64,000 bases of DNA from Gnetum montanum (lineage: Eukaryota; Streptophyta; Gnetopsida; Gnetales; Gnetaceae), in the NCBI GenBank assembly GCA_015680685.1, contig MNCI01006052.1, forward strand, positions 298,126 through 362,125, in the 5' to 3' direction. The first letter of the stretch is position 1; each line of letters opens with the position of its first letter. Of this stretch, positions 34,638 to 47,449 are shown one piece after another. Under the pieces are notes generated by a model that had not been told where the DNA came from, did not search any database, and saw only the letters and a list, made by a program, of their open reading frames with translations. The position numbers and the translations under genes are program-made.

Positions 34638-35507
34638 TGATGAGCAGTGAGTATACCCTATGTCCAACCATATGAATCACTAGTAATCACTAAGCAATTT
34701 TGGTTGGATTCCATAGATTTTAGCTCTCTAAGTACATTGGGTCTAGGAAGTGAATCTAACAAATGTGATTGTATGGTTAAGTGTAACTGACACATATGAT
34801 TTTTATCAATTTATATTTATTATTTAAATCGCCTAAGTGTTAGAAAATAAAGTAATTAAATGTTTAAGTAATCTAAGGACTAACTAATATCTTAACTAAT
34901 CCTAACATAAGCATCCATTCCCATTTACCGTACACATCTTGAACCACGTTATAATGTTACTGGATTAGCAAGTGTTAAGCACTACTAACATTACCAAATG
35001 TTCACATATGCTTGAAATGATCATACTTATGTGTATTAATTAACTATTATTTACTTAATTAATTTTATACATTAAATTAAATTTCTTACATGAGAAATGC
35101 ATTTAAAGTAAATATTAAACTAATTCCAAATGCTACAAGGTTTGTGTAGAAAGCTTGTTTTTATTGCCAGTAACATTGAGATGCTTAGGTACATTAGTGT
35201 TCAAACAAAGATTCGTACACCTCTCATTCCTATTGTGGGTACTTAGAAAATACACTAACTATTAAATAAAAAAATGCAATAGCTTCACTACAATACTAAC
35301 TATGGAATGCCATAAATGTGGCTAGTGAGCTCGTATTTATAGGCAAAGATAGACCTTGCATTGATAGGGTCATGTTAACACATTAGATCATGTGTCGATG
35401 TGATCATGTCGACAGGATCATGTTAATAGGATCATGTCGACAGGATTGTGTTAATAGGATCATGTCAATGGGATCACATCGATGTAGTCCATGAACGTGA
35501 TTTATCA
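34638..35507 (-). mobile_element. 3' LTR of element B
   Basis: 870 bp. On the plus strand it starts TGATGAGCAGTGAG and ends ATTTATCA; the flanking internal sequence is the counterpart of the 3' tail of A. About 50 bp longer than its partner LTR, mostly because of a 14-bp tandem repeat at 35402-35484. Confidence 0.85.
35402..35484. repeat. 14-bp tandem repeat, six units, inside the LTR
   Basis: Units: GATCATGTCGACAG, GATCATGTTAATAG, GATCATGTCGACAG, GATTGTGTTAATAG, GATCATGTCAATGG, GATCACATCGATG (13 bp). The alternation of GTCGACAG and GTTAATAG suggests the early amplification was of a 28-bp dimer. The other LTR of this element has only about two related words at the same place (about 46439-46480). 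Confidence 0.9.
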
Positions 35508-35689
35508 TGCCATCACAACTGAATGAAAACTCATCCTTGAGTGAACAAAAGGAGGAACAAGTCTTTTACAAAATTTTAGGAAGATATGGAATTATCGACT
35601 AGCTAGCCAAGTGTACAGATTTACAATTGTTACAAAAATTTGATGTTCATGAAAAAAAAAATTAAACATCATGACAAAAATTGACACGA

Positions 35690-37299
35690 TAACTCCTCTA
35701 ATGACTTGAAGATAAGAAAGAAAATCAGACAGTCTTAGGTGATAGTTGTGACTGTTTAGTAGCAACTATGACTTTTAGTGGAAGACGAAAGGCATCTAGT
35801 AATGTCTTAATCTTATCCTTCTTACTCCTAGTATCATACACAGTCCACGTAGCATCATCAATGTGGGCCAATATGTAGACATCCCAAGGATAGGACATTT
35901 CAATGAACAACTCCTTGATGTTGAAAAACTAGGTAGTGAACTATTTGCATTCAATGTTAAACACCCTGAGTGCATTTTGTAGCTTCTAGTAGTCATTCAT
36001 TCACTTCAGTAGATTCTCTACTTTTGATCTTTGATTAGTGAACTTTGCCTTAAGATTCTCAAGTTCTGCATTTACTATCTTAAGCTTCTGCATGGTCTCT
36101 TTATGATGCTTGAACTCTACCTCATATAAAAGATATGAGCTGGTCACTTGCTTCTGTAACTCTAACCTTGGCCACCCGATGGTCAACATTGCTAGGTTTA
36201 AGTAACCAAGGTTGACAAGCTTTATGTACTCCATCATATCCTTGATTTGTAGCCCCTTGAGGTAGATTTTAGCCTTCTTTTACTCATTCAGTCCATCAAA
36301 GATGGACTACTAGACATTACCTCCTTGTTGGAGCTACTAGAGGGTCTTATTTACCTTCACCTTTGCCAATTAGATGTGTTTTTTATTTATCTCCTTTTGC
36401 AAGATAACTTAGTCCCTATAATGGTTTTTGTATTGGGCTATCCCTACTCTTTTGCATAGTTTTCTAATAAGGAATGGGAAGGGAAGTGTCTTCCTTCCGC
36501 GTTCATTTTCCTTGAATTGCATTTCTATCTCCAAATAGATCAATTGTGGAATATTAACAGGGAACATTTTTCTCAAAGCGACACATGCAAAGGTGAAGAA
36601 GGTAGTTATCTTGTTGGGCCTCACCATCGGATTGAGGTGGTTGGCCAGTATATTGAAGTATGAATGTTTCATCATGGTTAGTATGCCATACTCCTTACTG
36701 TTCACTTCATAGCACCACTAGACCCACTTCTTTTTCACCTTTGGGTTTGCTTGTGTTGAGATCTCTGCCAAATTAATCCTAGTGTTAGGCAAGACAAGGG
36801 CCTCAAAAATAACCTTCACCAAGTAGGACACATATTTCCTTTATCTTGATAGTGGTATCTAGTTGTCTATTATTCCAAAAGAGGTAGGTCTCTCCCATGT
36901 ACTACTCCCCATTGGAAGTGATGATTGGCCACATGGGAGAGGTCTATAGTTGGGATTTGACATCTTCTAGAGCAAAGTATAGAAATGTACCAAATTTAAT
37001 TCTTAGAGAATTGGACGTTGGATATCCCTAGACTTGATTTGATTGAGACGAGCTTTGGTCAAAGTGACCTCAAGGTGCAGCCTTGGTCCTGATTTCTCAT
37101 CTTGGTGGGACTGCTCTGTTTCAGCTTCTAGAATCTGTTGGATAGATTCTAATTTGGTGTTCTCTCAAAGAGGTCTCATTGCATGTATTTCTATGGCCTA
37201 CTCCTAGCGTTTTTCTTTTCGGTCCCTTCCAATTCAGTGTTGTTTGTTCCTTGGTTGAGATGGTTCTTCCTCCTACAAGTGCTTTGGTCTTGGTGCCAT
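35690..37299 (-). pseudogene. Accessory ORF downstream of pol, element B
   Basis: The minus-strand ATG at 37299-37297 reads MAPRPKHL. Open stretches carry NILANHLNPMVRPNKITTFF, then QLIYLEIEMQFKEN and LPFPFLIRKLCKRVGIAQ (about 36540-36440), typical of the end of plant-transposon-protein domains. Then YKNHYRD begins the coiled-coil half: LLYEVEFKHHKETMQKLKIV and AELENLKAKFTNQ (36130-36010), ending with NIKELFIEMSYPWDVYILAH and DDATWTVYD (35910-35820). The jump from GIAQ to YKNHYRD removes what is 30600-31770 in A. More intact than in A, but with stops. Function unknown. Confidence 0.7.
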
Positions 37300-39270
37300 C
37301 TATAATCACAACATGATCAAGGATTAGTGTTTGCTATGTAACTTTGAAACACTAATGTACCTTATCTATTTGGGTTAGTTACACTTGGCTAAGTTGTGAT
37401 CATAGTAGAATCGATTATTTTAATATTATTTCATTATTATTTTATTTTAATGTTAACCAAAGTTCATTGAAAGAGTTTAACTTTCATAACTTAGTGATTT
37501 TATTATTATTATATTGGTTAAGCCTTTTTGGAAGTTAGAAAAAATTTGAAAAAAAAATCATTAAAAACCTAAGGTTTGTGCCCCCCATGATGTAAATCTC
37601 ACTTCTAGAAGCTACAAGAATGAAAAACAAGGTAAATTGAATAAACGGTTGAAACATTATGAGCTTTGGAAGGTCTTGGGCTCTAAAAAATTTCAAAGAC
37701 ACCTCTTATGTATGAAAAAAAATGTCAAAAATGGCTAAGTGTTGGGTGCTATTTATATAATTTTTTCCTTGCATCAACAAGATTATGTTGACATAGTCAA
37801 CTGCATTGATAGGATCCCATCAACACGGTTGTTAACCAAAGTTTGACTTTTGGAAAATTAATAAAAACAAAGAGTTTTTGCATCAAATTGAAGTCCAATG
37901 GAGGCCCATGAAGCCTAGAGCATGATTAAATACATGAAGAGGACTTGATGGTTCATAAAGAAGGAGTATTGATCAGGGAAAAATGGAGAAATGCCATGAG
38001 GGAGTGCACAACTAGATGCAACCAATGGAAAATGGAAGATTTGACTGTGAAAATGTCCAAGTACAATGAACTTAACTAGTCCAACCAAGAAAAATACAAG
38101 TGAGTCCTCCCCATAGTAGGCTAATGCCCATGTTTCCCTTACATATCCTCAAACCAAGGAGTTTGTGGGCCTTGTTGTTGATTAATGGTTATGGAAAGTT
38201 AAGGACCAAATTCCGAAAGAATCTACCTACGAATTTTAACATATCAAACTATGACATTAAATAAGACATGAAAAATGATAGTGAGGTGAGTGATGGATTA
38301 GCATTAATGGATGAGGGAGAGAGTGAAATGGGGTCTTTTATTATGGTCACATGAAGTCCCTTGTGAATTTTGTGGTTAATATGACCTAATAACATCCATC
38401 CTTAGTCCAAGTTAAAACCAACCACTGCTAGTGACTTTGCATCGATACTCTAAGACTAGTCCACCTCCTCAAGACATAAGAGTATTCCCACAGATTAATC
38501 ACCATTCCCAAAAAAGAAGAAAAGAGAAGTAGGAAGTGAGATGAACCTTAGTTAGAGGGGACCTTCAAGCATGGGTAACATGTCTTTCTAGTTCCATAAC
38601 CAGTGCTTGCAGCTCATTATTTCATCTAAGGGATGTGCTTTGAATCCCCATTATTATTATTTTTTGTGAATTTTGTATTTTTATATTTTTGGATGAGAAC
38701 CACACCATGCAAATACTTTTAGCTTCCTATTATTATTAGATAGTAAAATGATGAAAAATCCATGAAAAACACTCGTGCACCCAATCAGGTAAGCAAGTGT
38801 AAAGAGCATCAAATCCCCTTGAAGTCAAACCCTTGTCTATCCATTTAATTCTTTCCAAGTTTGGAACTATCAAGCTCACAAGTTTTTTAAAAGATTCATT
38901 AAAGAAAGGACCTCATATTTCCAAAATAAGGAACACCATAGAGTTTATGGATGGATGGATGATGTGCACTCACTACTTGGATCATTAAAAAGAAACTATG
39001 TCCTAGTTATTAACATCAAAATTCAAAGATAGAATCTATACATTAGCAATCAAAAACATTTTAGTACAAACCACCATCAACAAATAGCTACAGCTGCACT
39101 TAGTCTTGGTGGTAATAAAGAAAAACAAAAACAAACATTAGAAAAAAGTAAAATATAGAAAAAATTGTAAAATATTCAAGAAAGGAAAAAGTACCAAAGA
39201 TGGTGTAAAATAAAAAATGGTGTAAAACAAAAAAAAAGTGTAAAATATGAGAAGTTGCTTTAATGGATGA
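37300..39270 (-). mobile_element. Noncoding spacer between pol and accessory ORF, element B
   Basis: Inverse counterpart of the spacers in A and D, with the T-rich tract (A-rich on the plus strand, about 39120-39250) next to the end of integrase. No coding sequence recognised. Confidence 0.6.
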
Positions 39271-42200
39271 GAATGAATGACCATCTTCCCCACACCTGAG
39301 TTGGAAGTAGGAGATCTAAAAAATTGAGCATGTGTGTCCATCTGTTGAGGTGTTTTGATCACTGGCTCTCATATGCTAATGGAAAGGTTTAATTTGTTAT
39401 GTGTTGACTAGTAGTTTCTTGTTTGGGCTTTTAGGTTTGTGTATTAACATGGCCCCATAAGGAAAGGTTTCATAGATAACATAAGGTCCTTCCAAAAATG
39501 TTTGAAACTTAATGTATTGTGGTACATGTATGGGATTCTAGTAGAGGACCTTATCACCTTGTTGAAATTTGACTTTCCTAATTCTAAGGTCATGTCATTG
39601 CTTGTTGAATGCCTTGTGCAACTCGTTAGATGATAGCATTACTAATCAATTCTTGTCTAGCAAGTTGAGGTTCATAAATCTTTCTTTCTATGCTAGACTT
39701 AAGTGAAGGCTAAGGTCATAAGCTATTGAGAGTATATAGAGTTAACTTTAAATTGGAAGTGTTGGCAATTTTCTATACACAAGCTCATAAAAAGAGTAGC
39801 CAATAGGAAGTTTCCATGTGGAGTGGTAGGCCCAAATGGCATCATTGAGTTTCATGCTCTACTCCCTCCAATATTTACTAATAGTTCTTATTACTATCTT
39901 TGTTGTTTCCCTATTTGTAGCCTCTACTTAACTATTGGCTTGGGGATGGTAGGGTGTTATTAATTTATGTTCAATGCCAAGTGTTGCATGAGATTTTGAA
40001 AGGTAGTACTTGTAAAGTAAGTAACATTGTTAGAAATAAGTATACATCACATTCCAAATCTATTTATAACATGTTGTTGCACAAATTGAGCATCTATAGA
40101 AGATGTGCAATTAGTGATAGCTACAGCTTCCACCCATTTCATACAATAGTCAACAACGACTATGGTGTACACCTTTGCATTTGACATGGGTGTGATAGGA
40201 CCCATAAAGTTAATGCCCCAAATGTTAAAGGGATCTAGTCATTAAATTCACTACTAAAGTGCCCTCATACGAATAGTGATTCCACCATCACATTTGCAGC
40301 ATTCATATGACTAGATGAGTTGGTAAGCATTCTTGAAAAGTGTTGGCCAATAATATCTTGCCATGAGGATATTAATGGTCATGTGTCTCCCAACATAGTG
40401 GCTCCCACAAGAACCCTCACAAACATCTTAGAGAACATGAAGTTGATCAGCATCAGGAACATGCTAGTGAACTAGGCCATCTATACACACCTTGTAAAGG
40501 TATCTATTAATCTCCATAAAGCATTTTGCCTAGTGAAGAAACTATTATTTCTTCTTGTGGTCCCACTCTTGTGGTATCTCTTGAGTGAGAAGATAGGTGA
40601 AAATGTGATCATTCCATTTGGATTTAGTAGGAATTTGTTCAATTATAGTCCCAACAAAGAAGATATAATTATGAAATTGAACTAACACTGAGCTTTCCTC
40701 CTCTATGTTGTCCCATCACAACCGAGACAAGTGATCAGCAACCACATTATTAGTTTCCTTTTGATCTACCATCATAAGAACGAATTCTTGTAGGATCACC
40801 AATCATTGTTTGATAAGGGAGTTCACCATCATGTTTTTCATTAGGAATTGAATTGCATTGTGGTTTGTTTACATGAACACCTTATACCCAAGCACATAGT
40901 GCCTGAATTTCTATAAGGTGAACACCACTACCATCAATTTTTTCTTTGTTGTGATGTAATTCAACTGTGCATTTACAATGCTTTGGCTCACATAGTGAAT
41001 ATAGTAAGGATGTTTCTAATCATCCAACTACATGAGCATAGCTCCTAAGGCATAATTTGATGCATCCATCATGATATGGAAGGGTCTGAACTAGTCAGGT
41101 GCTCATAGAATTGGAGTTTCCATGAGCTTCTACTTGATATGTTGGAATGCATGCTCACATTTATTAGTCTAGACAAATGGACCATCCTTCTTTGTTAGCT
41201 CCACCAATGATTTAGTAACCTTAGAGAAATTTTCAATGAATCATCGATAGTAACCAATGTGTCCAGGAAATGAGCTTACATCTTTAACTATTTCTAGTTG
41301 TCTAGTAATTCCTTGGATGACCCTTATTTCTTTAGAAATGTTGTGCTCCAAAATAATGCCTTCATGGACCATTAGGTAGATTTTCTACCTTGAGCCTAAG
41401 GTTTGTCTCCACACATCTTTTTAGCATCTCTTTAAGACCATCTAGGCCTTGCTTAATTTTAGCCCCATAGGTGGACAAGTCATTCATGAAGACTTCCATT
41501 CCACTACCAATTTGCTATATGAATATGCTCATGAAAAGGCATTAAAATGTGGTATGAGCATTGAACAGACCAAACGAATTCTTTCTATATGAAAAAGTCC
41601 CCTAGGGACACGTAAATGTTGTTTTGGCCTGATCTTCTAGTGTGATCTAAATTTTGTTATAGCCACTATAACTATCTAGGAAGCTTTTTTAGTAATGCCT
41701 AGAAATGGTGTCCAGCACCTAGTTTACAAATGGCAATAGAAAGTGATCTTTGTAAGTTACCATGTTCAACAACTAGAAATTGATATAGATCATCCATTTT
41801 CCACCTTTCTTTGGCACTATTACAAGTGGGCTAACCCACTCACTATATGCAATGGGACAAATGAACCCTACCTTGAGAAGTTGTTCAATCTCCTCTTTCA
41901 AAATCTACTTGAGTTTCGGATTCAACCACTACTGTCATTGCCTTTTTACCTTAATGGAAGGATCTATGTAGGTGTGGTATTGGCATATCCTATGATAAAT
42001 CTTAGTGAGTTCAGGATATAACCAAGCAAAGGTTTTTGGTTACTTGTTGATCATCTCTAATAGCTTATTTTTCTACATAGGAGCAATGTTGGCATTGATG
42101 ATGATCAGTTTAACATTGTTTAGAAAGACATATTTTGTTCTAGTTAATAAAGGTTTCATCTTAAAGGGCTCCTGTTTTAAGCTTTTAGGAATCTCCAACT

Positions 42201-42960
42201 CTCCCTAGTTAGATTCATCTTGTTCATCATCAGAGAGTTGATGATGAACTTGCTCCAGTTCATCCATGCCTTGAATATAAGCTCTCGTAAGGCTCTTAGT
42301 TGGTTCCATGCATATTGTTAAGCTACTTTCTACATTAGCTATCAACCATTGGGTGCCCTCCTATTTTGTGATTGCTATGTACAAGCACCTTTGAATATCT
42401 ATCACATTAGTATAGTGCTTGCATGCTGTGATTGATGTGCTTTTTATGAACCATAATTTCTACATTTAGTTGTACCCTATGTGACTATACGTGATGCATG
42501 AAACATGCTTCCTCTCTATTTTTTCAAATTTATTTTTCTTGAAAATTTACAAGCAAAGGTCTTTGATTTCCAACCATGCATTAATGGTGCTCAACCAAGC
42601 CCTTCCCATGATGATTCAAAAGTCCCCCTCACAGTTATCAACACAAATTACTAGGAAGTCAATAGGGCAAGACCATCCATGGACAGTGGTCATAATGTCC
42701 TTCATCAGTCCCAAGGGAATAGTGATGGACTGATCTACCAACTAAAGATGAATGTTGCTCTTCTTGAGTGGAGGTAGATTCCAAGCTTTGTACATTTCAT
42801 GGAAAATCAAATTTACACCAAAATATGAGTCTAGAAGAGCCTTACAAGGCTCATTTCTAGTGATTTGGAAATAAATGAGGGAACTCCCAGGATCAAATCT
42901 TTTTTTGGGAAGGTGATTAGCCTTAGTCCAATCTATGAAAACATGGATCAACATCATGGT
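39271..42960 (-). pseudogene. Athila-like pol (PR-RT-RH-INT), element B
   Basis: Protease region: KALLDSYFGVNLI near 42830, where the DLGSS motif is destroyed. Linker: MYKAWNLPPLKKSNIHL, shared with A. RT: SEWVSPLVIVPKKGGKWMIY (about 41850-41800), then LEDQAKTTFTCP; the active-site box near 41490 reads VFMNDLSTYG, so the first Asp of the pair is Asn. RNase H is around 41000-40850. Integrase: WGINFMGPIT near 40220 (first catalytic Asp is Asn, as in A), VVVDYCMKWVEAVAI, then ISNNVTYF (second Asp is Asn). The C-terminal domain extends to about 39280. Many stops and frameshifts. Confidence 0.88.
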
Positions 42961-45529
42961 ATGTATTTTGGGAGGTGTTTGGTTTGAAGGAACCTCAAAT
43001 TAGTTTGTGGAGGATGAAGAAGAAGTAGGATCATCAACTATAGGTGTATGTGAGGGCTTGTACAGATTGCTAGTATGTGAGGGCTTGTACAAACTGCTAG
43101 TTTAGAAAAATGGCTTTTCTTAGCTTGTTTTCTAAACCACATGGCTAAGAAGCTAGCTATAAGTTAATAGCCCTTGTGGCATTTCTTTGCTATAGCTAGG
43201 CAAGAATTTCACCTTGCATAGATGGAGCTGGTGGTAGTTGAGTTGAGGGTGGACGTACAAGTGCAATAGGATGAGAAGGGTAGAATAGAAATGGGAATTC
43301 CCCTCTTGGAGATTGAGCTTTGTAATATTTAGGAGGGTAGTGGTGGTGCTGAAATGATGCATGGTTGGAAGAGTCATGTAGAGAAATTGGTTGCTAAACA
43401 TAGTACCCATATGGATATGGTTGTTGGTAAGGGTACTATTGCCTTAGTGGTGGCATTTTCCTCAATTTTTTATGCTACCACTATTGGTATTGCTCATGAG
43501 GTTGGGGTGGATCTCCACTTGTATAGTAGGCTTATTGTTGGTGGAACTACCTATAGTTGTCTTGAGGATAAGGCAACCTCTTGGGTGCTCACCTCCTTGC
43601 CAATCTAGGATTTAACACATACACCCCAGACTCTTGTATGTGTGAGATAATGGAACAACATTCCTTAGGATGCTCATAGTGGTAGATGTCACACCCATCA
43701 TCATCATCTATTTCAGACTTTGCAACCTCTTCTATGGTAGCAGCTTTTCCATTATCCCTTTAGTGGGCACGTTCAACATCCTTCAATCATGATCGCTACC
43801 TTACTCTTTTGAATCTTTAGTAATTTTAAGAGCTATTTAGAATTTTTTGTTAGAATAATCCCATAGTTTATCTACCTTAGTTGATATTTCAAAGATAGAT
43901 TTTTGGGTCCAAAATATTTTACATTGCACCACTTACTTAAGTGGTGCCTCCTCCTCATTGTCACAAAATCAAACTTCATTTTCTTGGATGAAAGAGCCCT
44001 GGTTGTCTCCTCTACACTTTTTCTTTTTGTAGCTTACCTTCCTCTTTGGTAACCTACTCAATTAGTCTTTGGATCTTATGGGCTCTAAGTTCTAAAAGTC
44101 TCCCTTGGGCATAGATCACAAAATTTCTTCTTATTACTGTTCAAATCCCATCCATGATATTACAGAGCTACTTACTTTGAGAAAAGACATGGCTTGGGCA
44201 CCTATGTAATAAAGAGTAATATCTACCCATGACTGCATCCAAGGATTCATATGTTTCTTATCTCCACCCTTGGATTTACTTTTTGAGATTGGACACGTGA
44301 GAGTATGTTTGATACTTGTTGTTGAAGAGCTCAAGCATTGTACTTCAATGTTTAATTGATTCTAGTTCTAAGGATTGACACCAACTTTTAGCTTCTTTAA
44401 TGAGCATCTGAGGGAACAACATTAACTTTTTCCATTCATTTTCCACATTTTGCAAGGCATAAGCATCATGAAAGGCCTAAAGATGATTCTATGGATTTGA
44501 GTTGTATCCCCCTTTAAACTGAGGGATATTGTTCATATCCAACCATTTGATTCTACTATCTTTCACATGCCTCATTGGAATTATGATGACCTATGCAATG
44601 TTCAACATGTTTCTAGTTGCAAGAAAATGCTCATCATAGTTATGGCCTCTATGATATCCATGATGCTCATGATGTCCTCTATTATCCCTTGTTTCATTGT
44701 GGTAGGCCTCCCTTGATTGCCCAACCATGGTCTTTACTAGTCTAGCAAGTCCTATGATCATCTCTATCTTGCAGGTTACCTCCATCATGGTCACGTCCTC
44801 CACAGCTTCGGTTGAATCTAAACAAGGAAGAGGACGAGGATGGAAAAGGAGAAGAGGGAGGAGAGCGAACACTAGCACAGTTCCTAATATCCCCTCTTCT
44901 TTAGTCATGATCACAATCATTATGTCTATCATCATTGTGATGCTTGTCCACATTCCTAACTTGAATTCTACCTTTGGAGCCCTCATGGTCATGAAACACA
45001 TGCATGCCTATTTTAGTATTATTTATAGTAGACTATAAATTTTGGTTCACACCTCCCTCATTGATGATAAGGGGATGAGAGTTAGTGTTTTGAGAACCCT
45101 CGGAGAAGGGATCCTCACTTTCTTTTTGGCCTAGCAAGAATAAGAGGTTGTTGAATCGTTTTCCCTACAATGCTTCATAATGCATCTCTTGTTACCGAGC
45201 TTTATTATGTTGTGCCTCAATGGAATGATGATCCTGATAGTCATGGTGTTGCATAATGTATTCAACATTGAGCCCCTACATGCCCAACCTCATAAGAGTT
45301 TGGAATAGCATCGCAAGAACTAATCAATTAAGCAACAACATAATGTTTTCCTCCACTATAGTTTTTCATCTTGATGTAAGATGAAGGTGAAGTTTGGCAC
45401 ATACTCATCGAGATGAGTATATAACACTCTACATTGTTGGGGCACTGGATGCTTTGACCCTCCATGCCTTTGTTGATTAGATGTATGCTTGAACGATGAT
45501 GGGGAATCAACCCTATGAGAAGAAGCCAT
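42961..45529 (-). pseudogene. Athila-like gag, element B
   Basis: The minus-strand ATG at 45529-45527 gives MASSHRVDS and lies about 130 bp from the PBS, as in A. VLYTHLDEYVPNFTFILHQD matches A. The gag core (about 44500-44090) reads WLDMNNIPQFKGG, FHDAYALQNVENEWKKL, MLELFNNKYQTYSHVSNLKK, GRYYSLLHRCPSH and YAQGRLLELRAHK. The cysteine-rich CDIYHYEHPKECCS near 43690 is a degenerate zinc-knuckle-like motif. Then a Tyr/Gln/Pro-rich tail. Several stops. Confidence 0.8.
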
Positions 45530-45658
45530 TTTAGTTTTAAAGAAAAAATCATTGTGCTTTAGATATTATTATCAATTTTAATGATTTCAAATTTAAGGTT
45601 TGTTACAGTGTCTTTGAATAATTTCACTAACTCTTAGAGAGCACACGTAGCTAACTAA

Positions 45659-45678
45659 GGTCCCTAGCAATGGTGTCA
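45659..45678 (-). other. Primer binding site, tRNA-Asp type, element B
   Basis: On the minus strand TGACACCATTGCTAGGGACC, against TGGCGCCGTTGCCGGGGA from tRNA-Asp: 13 of 18 match, with four G->A and one C->T. A single base separates it from the LTR end, as in A. None of its five mismatches coincides with those in A. Confidence 0.88.
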
Positions 45679-45679
45679 A

Positions 45680-46499
45680 TGATGAGTAGTATGTATACCC
45701 TATGCCTAACCATATGAATCACTAGAATTCACTAAGTGATCTAGTCAAATTCTATAGACTTTAGCTCTCTAAGTACACTGGGTCTAGGAAGTGAATCTAA
45801 TAGACATGATCATTGTCTTCTCAGTTTCACTTGTGAAGTGCAAGATTATGGTTAACTATAACTGAGGCATATGATTTTTATCATTTTACATTTATTGTTT
45901 AAATTGCTTAAGTGCTCGAAAATAAAGTAATTAAATGTTTAAATGATACAAGGACTAACTAATATCTAAACTAATCCTGACATAAGCATCCATTTCCATT
46001 TACTGTACACATCCTCAACCACGTTATAATGTTACTTGGTTAGTAAGCGTTAAGCACTACTGGGATTACCAAAAGTTAACGTATGCTTGAAATGGTCTTA
46101 CTTATGTGTATTAATTAACTACTATTTATTTAATTAGTCTAATGCATTAAATTAAATTTCTCAAATGATAAATGCATTTAAAGTAAACATGAACCTAATT
46201 CCAAATATTGTAATGCTTCTAAAGAAAACTCATCTTTATTGCCAATCACACTGAGGTGCTTAGGTACATCAATATTCGAACAAAGATCCATGCAATTTTC
46301 ACTCCTACTATAGGCACTTAGAAAATATTTTAACTATCAAATGAACAAAATGCAAGAGCTTTGCTAGGATACTAACTATGGAATTCCATAAATGCAGCTG
46401 GGGAATGTGTATTTATAGGCAAAGATAGACACTATGTTGATAGGGTCACATCAATGCATCAGATCATGCATCGATGTAGCCCATGAATGTGCCTCATCA
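45680..46499 (-). mobile_element. 5' LTR of element B
   Basis: 820 bp; on the plus strand TGATGAGTAGTATG to GTGCCTCATCA. Nearly collinear with the LTR at 34638-35507 (TAGCTCTCTAAGTACA(C/T)TGG, GGTCTAGGAAGTGAATCTAA, CATAAGCATCCATT, CTGAGGTGCTTAGGTACAT), but without the 14-bp repeat expansion. Confidence 0.87.
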
Positions 46500-47440
46500 A
46501 TGTGATTATATAATACATTTTTCATTGAGAAATTATGGATCCTAACCCTACCCAAACAACATTCCTTATTGCCTTTTGTCATTAAACTAGGATTCATCAT
46601 AACAAGATAGATGATGAAAAATTATTTTGGTTATATTCACAAATTATGAGATCTCCACAATGACTAATGGGAGATAATGCATTTATGGAAGCAAAACATT
46701 TCTTTGTGCATATTTCAAGTTTAGAATAAGTTGATTTTGAAAAGGGAGGTTTGATGTGGACATCATCTCCCAAAATAAACTTTTTATTTTTGGTTATAAG
46801 ATTGATGCTAGAATGAGAAGATTGAAGGGATGCAAAGGGCAAATCCATTACCTTTGAGTAGTAGTAATTAAGAAATTCTTTAATTGTTTCATAGTAATAA
46901 ACGATGAGTTAGTTTGATGTATACAAGCATAAGAAATTTGTGTGCATTTACATGGGTACGAGCCCATAATTTGTATAAAATTTGCATTCTAAAGAGAATT
47001 TAAAATGATCATTACCAAAGCTATAGTGTTCATACCACTACGCAAGGTCCTAGGATGGTTGGTAGATGAGCAAAAACCTAACCTCTTTTAGTGGGTATGT
47101 CTAGGCCTGAACTCATGTCAATAATATAAACAAATTACAAATTGAAAGTTGAAAATTACTAAGGATGCTCAATAATATGACTATATAATTTGATGAGTGA
47201 TGCTAAAAACCTTATTTTTACTCTTGTACACCATCAATTTTGAGCATCTACCTATTTCAACTTTTGAATGATGAAATCCCATTTCTCCTCAACTAGTTAT
47301 GTATTGGAAATGATGATGAATAACTAAAAATACATAATTTTCTTTTCAATCAAAGCCTCTTGATACTATTTAAATAAAACTAGCTTCTTTTTCCTTTTAC
47401 ATTATTACAAAAGCTTCTCGATTTACTACGATTCACATGG
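46500..47440. other. No recognised gene; right flank of element B
   Basis: AT-rich. A minus-strand ORF (46848-46597, 83 codons) with ordinary residue composition has no motif I recognise; it may be a coding relic. The rest shows nothing. Confidence 0.35.
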
Positions 47441-47449
47441 TTCTGCATT

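Larger units (their letters stand above)
34638..46499 (-). mobile_element. Element B: near-complete Athila-like retrotransposon, same family as A
   Basis: Minus-strand order: 5' LTR (46499-45680), PBS, gag, pol, spacer, accessory ORF, 3' LTR (35507-34638). About 11.9 kb. It shares gag, pol, spacer and accessory-ORF sequence with A throughout, but has a ~1.15 kb deletion in the accessory ORF. The possible target-site duplication is GTGTG/ATGTG. It is tail to tail with A: the two 3' LTRs are 993 bp apart. Confidence 0.87.

Noticed and set aside
44727-45038. 103-codon plus-strand ORF with Arg/Gly-rich stretch
   Set aside because: Antisense to the gag of element B; the sense reading explains the sequence.
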